Source: Hydnum rufescens UP504 (taxonomy: Eukaryota > Basidiomycota > Agaricomycetes > Cantharellales > Hydnaceae). Taken from it: DNA of 64,000 nucleotides. Positions 12,395 to 23,441 of the stretch are shown here, in pieces (within the stretch, counting starts at the first letter, position 1; every line of letters begins with the position of its first letter). A program made the position numbers and the translations under genes. Location of the stretch: contig MU128954.1 in NCBI GenBank assembly GCA_014904985.1, positions 70,765-134,764 on the forward strand. Direction: 5' to 3'. Below the pieces are notes generated by a model that had not been told where the DNA came from, ran no database searches, and saw only the letters and a program-made list of their open reading frames with translations.

Positions 12395-14422
12395 ATGCCG
12401 AGTTTGCCATTGCCATCCCGCTCTCAGGTTGAACATCTGGAACTGTCCGAAGGAATGAGTGACTTATTAAGTAGACCAGGACATGATGCGGGGCTCGACG
12501 CTCAGCCTCCCCTTTCTGACGAGGAAGAGGGGGCACTCGAAGCCGCGAAGACATCATCCCCCCTCTCTTCTCTCTGGCAGCTGCGGTTGTCTTTCTTTCT
12601 ATTCGGAACGATAAACAATGGTGATCGTCTTGGGCTTTTTTTCCACGACTTCAATTTCTCATGGATACTCCACAAAGTGCTATATGTTATCATTCTTTCC
12701 GCTGCTCTCGACCTCGTGCCCCAGGGGACACCAAAGGTACCTGTTGTCCTCACAAATGAAATTACTTCGATTCGAGTTGCCAAACGCCACCATTAGGGTA
12801 TCATTGCATTCTGCAATATTACGCCATCTTTATTTGCCAAAGTTGGCTGGCCGTATCTTCTTCGCGGCCGAATACGATACGTCCGACGCCTCGTAGGATG
12901 TTGTATATTGAGCGTATTGGGGATGCTGGTTCGTCAGTGACTTTTTCTAGTTCGGTGCCAGTTTTATTCCTGTCGATATAGGTAGTCGCGGCTTTCGATG
13001 TCCTCAACATGCGCCTCCTAGGGATAGCACTTGCCTCTTTTTCATCGGGACTTGGCGAACTGACCTTTCTGCAACTCTCCACAACGTATCCGGGTAATGT
13101 GGCAGGAGAGGCTATAGGGTACTTTGCGTCAGGAACGGGTGCGGCTGGACTCTTAGGCGCTGCTCTATGGTGGTATCTTCGCAGTCTCGGCGTAAGAGAA
13201 GGCGTTGGTATATCTTCAGTAAGTCTATTCGCAGATCCTGACTATGGATGGATCCTCTGAGCTGGTTTGTTTGGTTAGATATTACCCCTAATCATCCCCC
13301 TGACATACACGTCCCTCCTGCCGGCCATCTCTGCTTTCACTGACCTAGATGGGTCTGAACCGTCTACCGCGCAATACATGTCTTTGCCATCGACTGACAT
13401 CGATGCACCTTCTGCTATCGTTGCGCCGTTGAATCGCAAGGCCGTCGCTCTCACACCGGCAGATAAGTGGAAACTCGTCAAGCCGTTATTAGTGAAATAC
13501 ATGCTGCCGTTGTGTAATAATGAACTTTCTCTGAATTCCGGTGTCTTGATGATGTTTCGCTCACGTTTTTGTCATCTCTCAGTCTCGGTCTACACCGTTC
13601 GTACATGTTGATTCTCCGCTCCGTTCTCATATCTGATTCGGTTGTTTCCAGTTTGAATATACGATTAATCAGGCAAGATGCTATCGCTTTGAAATTGTTG
13701 AACGGTCTTAGATTGAACACTTATCCGCACTAGGGCATTGCGCCTACCCTCGTCTACCCGGTGCCGAATGCAACTCAGCACCCGTTTTTACATTCCGTCA
13801 TAAAGTCATTGAGAGATTACTACCCCCTTTGGCAGGTTGGTGGTCTTCTCCAGTCCGACAGAATGGCCTGGATACATCATGCTGATTATCGCCTGTGAAT
13901 TTTCCAAGCTCATTTACCAAACATTTGTCTTCTTCTCACGATCATCCATCTCCCTCGGCATACCTGCGCTTCCTCGACGACTCCTTCCGCTCCCAGCCAT
14001 ACTTCAGGGGTTCATTTTGACATCACTAGTACTCGAGTCGGCATTTGGGCTCCTGCCCAAATCTTCAAATCAAAGTATTCCATGGGTTGCTTTATTGATC
14101 GCTGCAGAAGGTATTTGCGGAGGTCTGGCATAGTACGTCGCTTTTTTTTTACCAGATGGATTCGGTTGAAACTGGGTGTCGTCTTCCGCGAAACAGCGTG
14201 AATGCATTCTATCGAGTCGGCGAAGAAGGACGCGAGAAGGCTATGCACGGCCCACCAGAAGAAGTAGAGAGACGCGCTCAAGAAAGGGAATTCCAGATTG
14301 GCAGTATCGGGTTCGCTGATAGCCTGGGTATTCTTATGGCATCACTTATCGCTGTTCCGACTGAGGTCGCGCTTTGTCAAGCACAGGTTGCAAGAGGAAA
14401 AGATTTATGTAGAAAGCTATGA
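12395..14422 (+). CDS. BTN1: CLN3/battenin (Btn1) vacuolar membrane protein
   Basis: Polytopic protein of the CLN3 family, known from yeast and animals to sit in the vacuole/lysosome membrane and affect lumenal pH, basic amino acids and lipid balance. After a hydrophilic N-terminus come FFLFGTINNVLYVIILSAA, IIAFCNITPSLFAKVGWPY, the family block SSGLGELTFLQLSTTY, GYFASGTGAAGLLGA, FEYTINQGIAPTLVYP and ICGGLAYVNAFY, in family order. To get MLPLFSVYTFEYTINQG a 14-nt exon (13583-13596) is required. The next intron, 13673-13733, begins with GC (CAG|GCAAG), a GC-AG intron. The start ATG at 12395 is the first in frame. The C-terminus LCRKL* follows a last predicted intron or read-through and is less certain. 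Confidence 0.9.
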
Positions 14423-14672
14423 TCTAGATATTTTAGTGGGCTTTGACTTGACCAAAAAAATGGAGGTGCCCTTTTGGAGGTCATGATTAATAGGCTACTG
14501 TATAGTTGTGGTGTAATAGGTACCGCTTGTATAATTGTCGGTGGCGAGTGCCCCTCGCACCAGCACAAGGGTAATCGCTGGACTGCCATAGCTGGATGCG
14601 CGTGCCTGCCGGGACATGGTGAACTTGGGTCCAGAGCAAGTTCTAATGAACGGGACTATGTGGGGGGGCCCT

Positions 14673-15594
14673 TCAGTGCTGGTGCCGTTTCCATACGATC
14701 TTTCCGTCTTCCCACTGCACATCATTACGAAAGCGAACTTCAGTAAAGAAGATGCCCTCTGGCGGTGCGAGTTGTGGTGGTGTTGAGGTCAGCAATGATA
14801 CTGCGGTGGAAGCGTTTGCAATGGATTCGAATTTGACATATGCATCGAACCGTCTTGGATCGAAGGGACTTGGAGCTAGATTTTTGGATCGAAGTGTTCG
14901 AGCGTCAATTTAAAACCCTCACCAGGCGGAAATCGTGTCAGAACGAAGAAAACAAATTAGGCATACATATTTGAATGTGTTCGAACCCAGGAAGTGGAGA
15001 TATGAGAGCCTTCAACGGGGCTGCCACGCGGTCCAGGCGAAGACCCGTTCTCCCGAGGATGTAGATAGAGGTAGTCGGGGGCAACTCGCCCTTGAACATT
15101 CCCGGGTCCAATGCATAATCGACGGCATACCAAGGCAAAATGCCGGATTCGCGTCCATCGAGACGGAACATGGCTTTGGATGCTGAAGCAACGTCTTTGA
15201 ACTTCAATCGCCATCCGTATTTTTCTGCCCAAAAAATAACAAGGTTTTGGAAAATGAGGAGTTGTAAAGGGTGACAGGGGATATGTCTTTTCTCGACTTG
15301 CGTACCTGGCACTTCAGAATAAAATCCTGGAAGCGACTCCAAGGGCCCACAAACGCGCACCCAGTTACGCTTGAGTCGTTGTAACTGGTCATGTCTAAGC
15401 ATAGTTCTGGACGTGTCTTCTGTAAACAGGTATCCCGTGCGTGAGATTGGCACGACACGGAGACTGTTGTTGTAGATGGCGAGGGTGGCCCGCACGAATG
15501 CACCGAGAGATGGATACTCGGCGACTATTCTAGCATGCGCTTCCAGTAGGTCGTCCCTCGACAAAAATCTCGCATAGTAAAGGTCTGATTTCAT
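14673..15594 (-). CDS. Uncharacterised protein, two exons
   Basis: Reading from ATG 15594 (MKSDLYYARF), exon 1 (15594-14967) joins exon 2 (14875-14673, TGA) through a 91-nt intron with donor GTATGC. The splice keeps frame and gives 276 residues. Visible features are TGYLFTEDTSRTMLRHDQLQR, LLIFQNLVIFWAEKYGW, LPWYAVDYALDPG and a C-terminal half rich in beta-type segments ending VWKRHQH. No signal peptide, membrane segment or catalytic motif stands out, and I do not recognise the family. Open minus-strand stretches at 15800-16780 may be upstream exons of the same gene, but I found no convincing donor to connect them. Confidence 0.5.
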
Positions 15595-16929
15595 TCCTGA
15601 GAGATGTTCTATAATGTATTTCCGGATGTTGGTATCCTGGACTATCAAGAGCAAAAAAAGGATAGTTTACTCTGGGATATTGCAGCCCAGTGCGGTTGCT
15701 GCTTTATTATATGCCTAAATAGGTCGAAGGAAGTCGTATCTCCCTGTGGTCTGATGCAGCAGATGGTATGCGGTCCTCTTCGATCACGTTGGCGAGGCTC
15801 ATTTGGTCGCCAGTTGCCCTGCTCGCGCATCGCCAGCAGGCCCAATTTCTGGCCATCGCCGTTCTGGGGAGGGATTTGGGTGTGAAATTGAGATACTGCA
15901 ACTCCGTGAAGTTGTGATGGCCCATGAGCGACGCAAATACAAGCCCGGCGTGACAAGCAGAGCCATCGAGTGCGGAGCATGTGGTTGCCGGCAGTGGCCG
16001 CATGACGTAAGAGTCCATCGGCCTGATCTCCCCATGTTGACCTTCTCTCCTAGTGTGCAACTTGAAAATTTGAAGCCGTAACGGCCCCATATCTTCATAC
16101 TGATCATACACTGATCTTAGGTGCCTCAGCTTGAAAGTAGGGCTTTGAGCCTTTTGACCGTCGGTAGAGACTGTAGAATCCCAGTAATCTTCACTATTCG
16201 TCTGCGTATTGCCTTTGTGGACCTGAGGTCACCAAACACGAAAGGAATATAAGGAAGCCTCCGGCCAATGATCACATTTCTAGTAGTCCACATCCGACCG
16301 CATGGACCACGACGCGCTCTGAGAAAATTGAACCTTCGCAATTTGTCGCTATGCAGACAGCAGCATGGAATGGGTTGATGGAGGACTGCGGGCCGCGGGT
16401 ATCCATCGAGGGGGCGTAGGCCCGCAGACCGTGGTGGAAGCGTACGAAAAGCGATTAAGGGTGGTATTAAGCTCGACAAAAGCCAGGTTTTCACTCTGGG
16501 ATTCGGAGGCGGATTGTGAATTAACTTTTATTGGCCTCGTTAGGGTACTTAGTGCCAGGGAAGACGTCTTGGAACGAAAAGCCCTGCTGTTTCCCCAAAG
16601 CTTTCGGATTTGGTCTCAGCTCATACTCACGACGTTCCTCGGCGGTGCTGGACCAATCCAGTTGTCACGGGAAGAAATACCTCCCCGAGATTGTCCCCGG
16701 AGACTCCTATGTTCACTGCTGATGTTCTGGGTGATGTTGGAGGCTAAATATTTGTCCAAGCACATCAGGAGGACTTTGTGTGACGTCGTTATGTTTCTCC
16801 TTTATCGGCCCGTTGGCGCATGATTAAGAACATAGACTCTCGCTCATAGGTCTTGATCTTGCCCGCTCAGGCGGACGCTACTTGAAGCACTGTCTTCAAT
16901 GAGACCGTTGCAACCAAATACTTCGTCAG
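15595..16929 (-). other. Region with unassigned minus-strand open frames
   Basis: Minus-strand frames such as the one holding MDSYVMRPLPATTCSALDG (about 15.8-16.1 kb) and another with RDNWIGPAPPRNV followed by a plausible donor GTGAGT (about 16.65 kb) hint at a spliced gene. The pieces do not connect into one model. This could be a decayed gene, or the 5' part of the one ending at 14673. Confidence 0.3.
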
Positions 16930-17755
16930 GGACAGCGTTATTGGATTGTTGCAGTACAATTAGGTCGATTACATAAATTCGAATAGTTTAGTTAGACAAT
17001 AAGCTAGAGATCACAAGGATCGTTGTCTGTGGTGAGGAGAGATGATCAGCCTCTGTTACAGCGGGGATACGAGTGAGAGCAAATGGGATACTCACAATGG
17101 GGCACCACCGAAAAAGACATCCACTTCCTTCATCCGCTGCTCATGCGTTATTGGGATGGGGCCGGAATGAGGAACGTAGACGGTGTCAGGAATGGAGATA
17201 ATGGATGGGGTGGCCGGAATGCCTTTTTTCTCATCATCGAAGGACGAGTAGTCGGAGCGCGTTTCTGCAGCTTCCTAGGTCCACCATGCTCGCATCTCCT
17301 CCGGCTAATCGGCTCATTCGGCGACGATATTGTCGAATGATGTAAAGGATGAAGAGGGCAGTGAAGAGGATCCCGCATACGACTGATGAAATGCGATGAT
17401 TAAGTTCTATTGGCAACGGCGAGAGGAAAGAGGGGAAATTGACATACCAAGTGCAATCGTCACGCCGATAATAGCTTGGGAGGATTTCCTTGGCGTCTGA
17501 GGAGACACGGGGGTGGTGGAAGGGGAGAAAGACATCGTTTTTCAATGATGTTTTATTGAACTCAAAAGGTGAGTTGAGTGGATTGGATGTGGGGTCATCT
17601 GAGTACCACCTGGGAGTATTATAAGGGATCGAGGGAGGTGTCGAGGATGCATCGACACCGTCTCTGAGTGATTCTGAACTGATAGTATCATTGATAGCGT
17701 TCTGAACTTCACACAAAAGACTGATGGTCAAGTGAAGTGGCACGTGACCTCCGCC
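16930..17755. repeat. Tandem duplication, unit A (membrane-protein locus)
   Basis: Same-orientation copy of about 18868-19695, shifted by about 1.94 kb. Similarity covers about 110 bp downstream of the gene (GGTCGATTACATAAATT...), the gene itself and about 220 bp upstream, ending at the shared GTGAAGTGGCACGTGAC. Confidence 0.85.
17046..17535 (-). pseudogene. Small single-pass membrane protein, copy A, frameshifted
   Basis: Starts at ATG 17535 (MSFSPSTTPVSPQTPRK), followed by AIIGVTIAL, an intron with donor GTATGT, then VVCGILFTALFILYIIRQY RRR and SMVDL. Copy B continues with EAAETHSDYSSFDDEK. Here one extra base at about 17274-17279 (CCTAGG versus CGAG) shifts the frame to GSCRNALRLLVLR and a stop at 17234. 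The lost tail sequence is still readable in the next frame down to about 17092. The rest of the gene is nearly identical to copy B, so the break looks recent. It could also be an expressed form with a short tail. Confidence 0.7.
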
Positions 17756-18867
17756 GGCCATTTGGGATGCTTCTGCTTCGGCATTGGGTCCAAGAAATTT
17801 GTTTGCGATCAATCCCACACTTGTTCTAATTGGTGGGATATGGTCGTACCGGTGCGGGGCGTGCGATACATCGTTTTGAGGATGCGTGGTGAGATTTCAT
17901 CACTCGGAGAGGACTTACAAGCGAATGCTGGCAATGATCCTGTTTTGCGTTTCTCAGATCGTCGACTGGCTAATGTCGTCAACAAGTGGACTCGTCAGAT
18001 GCAAGTCCCACCGGAACGTAGTACAAAATCTTAGACTCCTCCTATTGGTACGGGTCTGGCCAGGGAAACCCGGCGTCTTTGGAACCGCACAAAAATAATG
18101 CTGGAAATCCATTGCAGTAAGTTCCTGGCGCCGAGGACCGATTTTGTGAATTTGAATCATGTGGCATATTTTTATCTGTATATAGATGCATGGTCGCTGG
18201 ATAGGGTACTGCAGACTCTCGCTTTGAGGCTGGAGACATCAACTAACAAGGTCCTTTCCACCATATTTTCCTACTGTACCCGTAAGGCGAGGCATTCACT
18301 GCCGTGCATCTATAAAAGTCTGTCTCTCCCCCCCCTTGTGCTTTCCCCCTCTACGGAGGTCCCCCTAACTTCCGACTCTACGTCCAAAGCTAGGTGTGCA
18401 AATTCAGACTCAAACGCTGCAGACCGGGCCCGAGTGGGCCCAGGGGCCTTGCGCAATTGTAACAAATTCAATATTCTCTGCTATGGCCAAGGGATGAAGG
18501 GGTTACCCATACATTGATACCACCTCTCGGAATCCCCCCTATCCGTTATGCTGTGTCCCTGGTCTGGTAGTTACTGTAACGGATTTTGTAAATCTTTGGA
18601 GACAAGGGTCCGGGGAATGGCACCCAACTCGATTTTCGCAATCGCATCCCACAAACTATGAGGATCCTGCTCCCCAACACTTGTATCCCTGCATCAGCTC
18701 TACAGACCCCTTTCTCCCTCTCACACGGCCTCCCTGTCGGTGTCGCGCAACAATGAGAATGTGCACACCCCTTTCCTTTCAGGATTCTATAGTATCTTTC
18801 ACCAGGCAAATCCTCAGTGTGGAAACCCCCCCTCAAGGAGACCATTCCGACATCATAATTTGTCAAG
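17756..18867. other. Spacer between tandem copies, no gene supported
   Basis: Unique DNA separating the two duplicated units. A TATA-like CTATAAAAG lies near 18309, followed by a plus-strand pyrimidine run, but no convincing coding region follows it. Confidence 0.4.
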
Positions 18868-19695
18868 GACAACATTATTGGATGCTTTAGCCGTACAAGA
18901 CAACATTTGGTCGATTACATAAATTGGAATAGTTTAGTTGAATAATAAGATAGAGATCACAGAGATCGTTGTCTGTGATGAGGAGAGATGATCAGCCTCT
19001 GTTACAGCGGGGATACGAGCGGGAGCCAATGCAATACTCACAATGGGGCACCACCGAAAAAGACATCCACTTCCTTCATCCGCTGCTCATGCGTTATTGG
19101 GATGGGGCCGGATTGAGGAGCGTAGACGGTGTCAGGAATGGAGATGATGGATGGGGTGGCCGGAATGTCTATTTTCTCATCATCGAAGGACGAGTAGTCG
19201 GAGTGCGTTTCTGCGGCTTCGAGATCCACCATGCTCGCATCTCCTCTGGCCAATCGGCTCATTCGGCGACGATATTGTCGAATAATGTAAAGGATGAAGA
19301 GGACAGTGAAGAGGACCGCGCATACGACTGATGAAAGTGATGATTTAGTTCTATTGATGACGGCGAGAGGAAAGGGAGGGAAACCGTCATACCAAGCGCT
19401 ATCGTCACGCCGATAATAACTTGGGAGGACTTTTTTGATGTCTGAGAAGACACGGGAGTGGTGGAAGAGGTGGAAGACATCGTTCTTCAATGAAGTGTTT
19501 ACTGAACTCGAAGGCTGAGTTCAGTGGATTGGATGGGGAGCCATTTGAGGGCCTCCTGGGGGTATTATAGGATCGATGGAGGTGTCGAGGATGCATCGAC
19601 ACCGTCTCTGAGTGATTCTGAACTGATAGTATCATTGATAGCGTTCTGAACTCCAAACAAAAGGCTGATGGTGAAGTGAAGTGGCACGTGACTTC
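18868..19695. repeat. Tandem duplication, unit B (membrane-protein locus)
   Basis: Partner of 16930-17755, containing the intact copy of the membrane-protein gene. Both units also share an open minus-strand stretch upstream of the ATG (reading AINDTISSESLRDGVDASS), which may be an upstream exon or leader. Confidence 0.85.
18992..19480 (-). CDS. Small single-pass membrane protein, copy B, intact
   Basis: ATG at 19480. Exon 1 encodes a Ser/Thr-rich N-terminus (MSSTSSTTPVSSQTSKK) and VIIGVTIAL. After an intron with donor GTATGA, exon 2 continues with VVCAVLFTVLFILYIIRQY, basic RRRMSRLARG, an acidic Ser/Asp segment and PGPIPITHEQRMKEVDVFF-like tail residues. The transmembrane helix is thus split by the intron. 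The last codons read CCA TTG TGA (19038), but TTGTGAGT is also a strong donor, and splicing to CAG|AGGC would end at TGA 18992 with only one extra residue. The layout (short Ser/Thr ectodomain, one helix, cytosolic tail) resembles many basidiomycete membrane proteins of unknown role. Confidence 0.6.
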
Positions 19696-20050
19696 ACCCT
19701 AAATTTAACTCACCAGGGCAATACTCGATGCCAGCTAACTGGAAAGCCCACACTTTTGAACTCATGCTCATACAGCCCCAGGTATCATAAAGCAGACCCC
19801 CCACCATCACTGCCACAGCATAGGAGGCTACATTACGTAACCCACTTACGTGAGCATCCCCTCCACCAGAGGCACACTGGAGGATTGGTTGGGTGCTTAG
19901 GAATGGTCTAGAGATATTTGAAGGTCATTGTTCGAGGGATTCCTAGCCGATAGCGGCAATACAGCTGTTGACAACTTCTGGTATTCGAAAGAATTGATCA
20001 TGAAAGGAGTGGGGCGCCATTACAGTAGTAAATGTCCAGGTCCTATGTCC
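19696..20050. other. Intergenic, nothing recognised
   Basis: About 355 bp between the duplicated membrane-protein locus and the 3' end of the ATG14-like gene. No supported feature. Confidence 0.5.
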
Positions 20051-21769
20051 TTATTGGACCACCTCTTCCTCGATCCCCTCGTCCACTTCCACCAAATCCC
20101 AATCATCTTCCGCACCCCGTCGCCTCCTGCCGTTTCTGGTCCTTTCCTTCACAGTTGGACTCGTGCCCATGGCAGTGTGGAAAGTTGCAAGAAAATCCAT
20201 GAAGTCCAGACCAAATGGCTCTCGCTCCCGGGCTGCATTGGGGAGCGACCGATCGCGCGCGGTATGGGGCGCCGTTGGTGGATAGAGTCGATACGGTGCG
20301 CGGAGCGCGGAGTGGGAGTACAGCCCTACTGATTCGAGCGGGGAGAAACACAAGAATATGAGGGAGCGAAGTGGGTCTGGAAGCATTTTGAGTGGGATTG
20401 TTGGTGGTGTGGTTGCAGCGGGAGATGGCGATGGCGAGGGATACGGAGATGTGGACGGAGTCAGGGGTGGGATTGGAGGCAGACGTTGAGAAAAAAGGAG
20501 GTACGCTATGTTATAGCTAAGCATCGCGAGGCCTGTGGTGAACGAAGGTAGTAACCGGTGGTGTGATGATACAGGCAGGGATGATGAAGATGACAGAGAT
20601 TCCGATGGTGATGGGATAGTAGCTGGAATAGGGAATGGGTCTACAATGGCTGTGGAGGACGAAGGAGATGGAGTAGCAGAGGGTGCTGGAGGTGGGAAAA
20701 GCGGCTGTGGACCAGGGAACTTTGCCCAACCTCCATCATCATCCCCTTTCACTGCTCGTATCCAAGGTCGGCCAACGCCCTCGATCGTTCCACCGTCCCA
20801 GATGATTTCGAACGGAAGCTTGACACCCAAATAGAACGACAGAAGCTGTAGGAATTGCACGAGAAATTGGACGACTGCTTGGACATGCTCAGGTGGCAGG
20901 CTTTCTAGGTCAGCAGGATTACTAGGTAGTGAGAGGGTGGATATCGCATATGGGGGTGGTGATTGCGTAGGGGTTGGGGGTGACGATAGCACATTGTTGG
21001 GAAAAGGTCGCGATGATGGGTGGTAGGAATGTGAAAGATTTGTAATAGGGGAGCTTGTTCGTGACCGCCGACTAAACGTTCCGAGAACAGAGCCCATACC
21101 AAATGAAACGGGGGATGGGGATACATAAGAAGAGGATTTAGAGGCGACTGGGGAAGGCCTCGCCTCGGTGATATCGAAGACCTGTACAAGTTCACGTATA
21201 AGCACGCGACGAGAGCGTGCGAGCGCAACGTGTGCTTGGGTAAGGGATGTCTTCAAGGTGTGGATCTGCTCGGCATGTGAGAGTGGGCCAGGGGTCTTTG
21301 TTGGCGTGGTGCCTGGTCTCTCCACGATATCTAGCGCAGCTTCAAGGTTAACTCGACGTCTTCGAATACTTTCTCGCTTTCGAATAATGCAAGTTCGGAC
21401 TGAAGTGGTAGACGTCAAAGAGAATAAATATCAAAGAATGAAGGATCAAACTCTTACGATCATCGCAGGCTCTTCCTAGACCTTTTGTCCAATCCCGTGC
21501 CTCCAATATGGAATCTTCGAGTCGTGCTGCACTGGCGCGCAAGACCCTCTTCTGATCAATCACGGCCAGAGAGCGTTTGGCTTTCTCAACCTGCGCTTCA
21601 CGTTCATTCTCGGCGGTCTGGGTGGCGTTCCGAAAGTGGCGAAGGCTAGGATAGGCTTTAGGTCAGTTCAGTCACGCGTAGTCAGGGTAATTACTTACTG
21701 GGAGCGCAGACAATCTGTACAATAAAACTTTCGTTGAGGGATTTCACAAGTGGGACATATACTGGACAT
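20051..21769 (-). CDS. ATG14: Atg14/UVRAG-family subunit of the Vps34 PI3-kinase complex
   Basis: Three exons. The first starts at ATG 21769 and encodes MSSICPTCEIPQRKFYCTDC, a CxxC...CxxC cysteine pattern typical of the Atg14/Barkor N-terminus. The second continues with a long charged coiled coil (HFRNATQTAENEREAQVEK...). The third runs from about 21478 through LIRELVQVFDITE to TAA at 20051. Near the middle, FLVQFLQLLSFYLGVKLPFEI matches the conserved core of the Atg14/UVRAG (PF10186) domain. This is followed by Ser/Pro-rich insertions, MLSYNIAYLLFSQ and an acidic C-terminus. Such proteins direct Vps34 to autophagosome (Atg14) or endosome (UVRAG/Vps38) membranes. The N-terminal cysteines favour Atg14. 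It diverges from CBP3 across a 218-bp spacer. Confidence 0.8.
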
Positions 21770-21987
21770 CAATCGAACATGTCCCTTTGCCACACACGGA
21801 GAGAAGGCGCCTAGGTCAATGAACTACGGCAACTGCCGGGTGCACACCTACAATTGCAACCAACGGTGTGTGCAGTCTCCCAACCCAGAGGCTGTCGTGT
21901 CTCCTAAGGCCGCATCTGTGCGCGTCACTGTTTCTGATATCGCTCGGAAAAGGGTATTCGCAGAAAACATTTCTTTTGAGATCATCC
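21770..21987. promoter_or_regulatory. Shared promoter region between ATG14-like and CBP3 genes
   Basis: Only 218 bp separate the two divergent start codons, so both promoters and leaders must lie here. No TATA box is evident on either side. Confidence 0.5.
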
Positions 21988-23156
21988 ATGCTTGCAACAA
22001 CCACTATCCTACGTTCAGTGGCGCGTCCTGCCAAGCACCAATTCAGTGTCCATGCTGGCCGACGCTTCCTTGTCTACTCCAATCCATCACCCTCCACTCC
22101 AGACCCATCCTCTTCCAATGACGCAGGCCCTTCCCGCTCATCTCCCACACCAAAGGCTGTCAATACGACTCACACGAAAAACTCTGAGAGACCATCAACC
22201 CCCTCTAGGCTGCTGAATTCGCCAGCATATATTGCTGCCATCCGGTCGATCGCCTGGTTGATGGGCTATCACTCCAAAACATCCACAGCTATCCGTGAAA
22301 CACGACTTCCCTATGCTCAATGCGCTCAGAGAGACACCGATGAGAGCAGATTTCTTCACGGAGGTGAGTATCCCCGCAGGGGGCTTCGCATCTAGATGTC
22401 TCGCTCTTACCAGGATACTATCACGGGATAGAATGTAGTCTTGCGCCCACATACCAAACTTGGTTTCAAATAACAAATCTACACGTATGGTTGCTGACCA
22501 CACGATATCGTGCTCTCCCAAAGACACACGGCCGGAGATACGTACAGGAGCTAGTGAACCACTTTTTCATCGATGTTGAGCACCGTATGCGCGTCACTCT
22601 CTCTAACAAGGCGCCCGAACGCGTCGTAAAAGGCTACATGAGGGAGATGCGGGACCAATGGGCTGGTGCCGGCATCGCCCTCGATCTTGGCCTCATTGGC
22701 TCGGATGCCGAGCTCAGTGGGGCAGTATGGCGGAACGTCTTCGCCGCTCGAGGTCTTGACGGGAAGGGCGAAGTCATCGGGAAACCGGGTTCGAACGGAA
22801 GTGCGAGAGCCGTGCAATCATCAGATCAATCTGCAGGGGGCGCCGACGCCAGCTCTGTGGATACGAGCCATCTTCCTCTTAGCGAGCGTGAGCTTGCGGA
22901 CCTTCCTTTTCATCTGTTCGTGTTCACTGCATACTTGAGACGGGAGCTCAAACGACTGGAGTCTATTCCTGATGAGGATGTCTTGGCTGGAGACGTGGGC
23001 TCGTTTGGTAGTCTGGAGAGCCACATGCACGCTATCGAACGAGAATTCGCACTGGAACAGGAGGAACGTGCATTACTAGGACTGGATGAGGATGGTCAAA
23101 TCGAGCCCTTGCACGCCAGATCTCGCTCAAAGGGCAAGGTTGCCGCAGCTGCCTAA
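21988..23156 (+). CDS. CBP3: Cbp3/UQCC1-type cytochrome b assembly factor
   Basis: Mitochondrial chaperone needed for cytochrome b translation and complex III assembly. ATG 21988 starts MLATTTILRSVARPAKHQF, an Arg-rich presequence without acidic residues, followed by a Ser/Pro-rich linker. The conserved ubiquinol-cytochrome c chaperone domain starts around the intron: LAPTYQTWFQITNLHVWLL, then YVQELVNHFFIDVEHRMR, WAGAGIALDLGLIGSDAELS and VWRNVFAARG. A single intron starts at 22374. Two acceptors (22413 or 22431) both keep the frame and differ by six residues. TAA is at 23154-23156. The Ser/Gly insertion around residue 270 and the acidic C-terminus are lineage additions. Confidence 0.9.
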
Positions 23157-23441
23157 TTGAGTCTTTTGAGGTGCGTAATTGAACATGGACGTTGTTGCGC
23201 TTCTATTTTACATACTGGGTCATCAGATGTATCTATTCATGCTCTGTCTTTGCCTGCCCGGCCCGTGTTCATAATTTTGGAAAGAGTCCATCAACATCAG
23301 TCATTTCATGGCTTAATCAAGCCCCACGCCCCACCATACAATCACATGAAGAAGCCCTCTCGGCTGTCCTTCGGCACCCCTCTCAAACGACCATTAAGAA
23401 AACAAAAAAACTTGGTGCAGCCGCTGCACCGGAAAAGCCAT

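Noticed and set aside
12618..12896. Out-of-frame plus-strand frame inside CLN3
   Set aside because: Reads through an intron of the CLN3 gene; family sequence is in the spliced frame.
16365..16823. 152-codon plus-strand frame
   Set aside because: No domain or splice support; the minus strand in this region looks more gene-like, though unresolved.
18098..18517. 139-codon plus-strand frame between the membrane-protein copies
   Set aside because: No recognisable domain, crosses a TATA-like site and a pyrimidine run, and is not preserved elsewhere.
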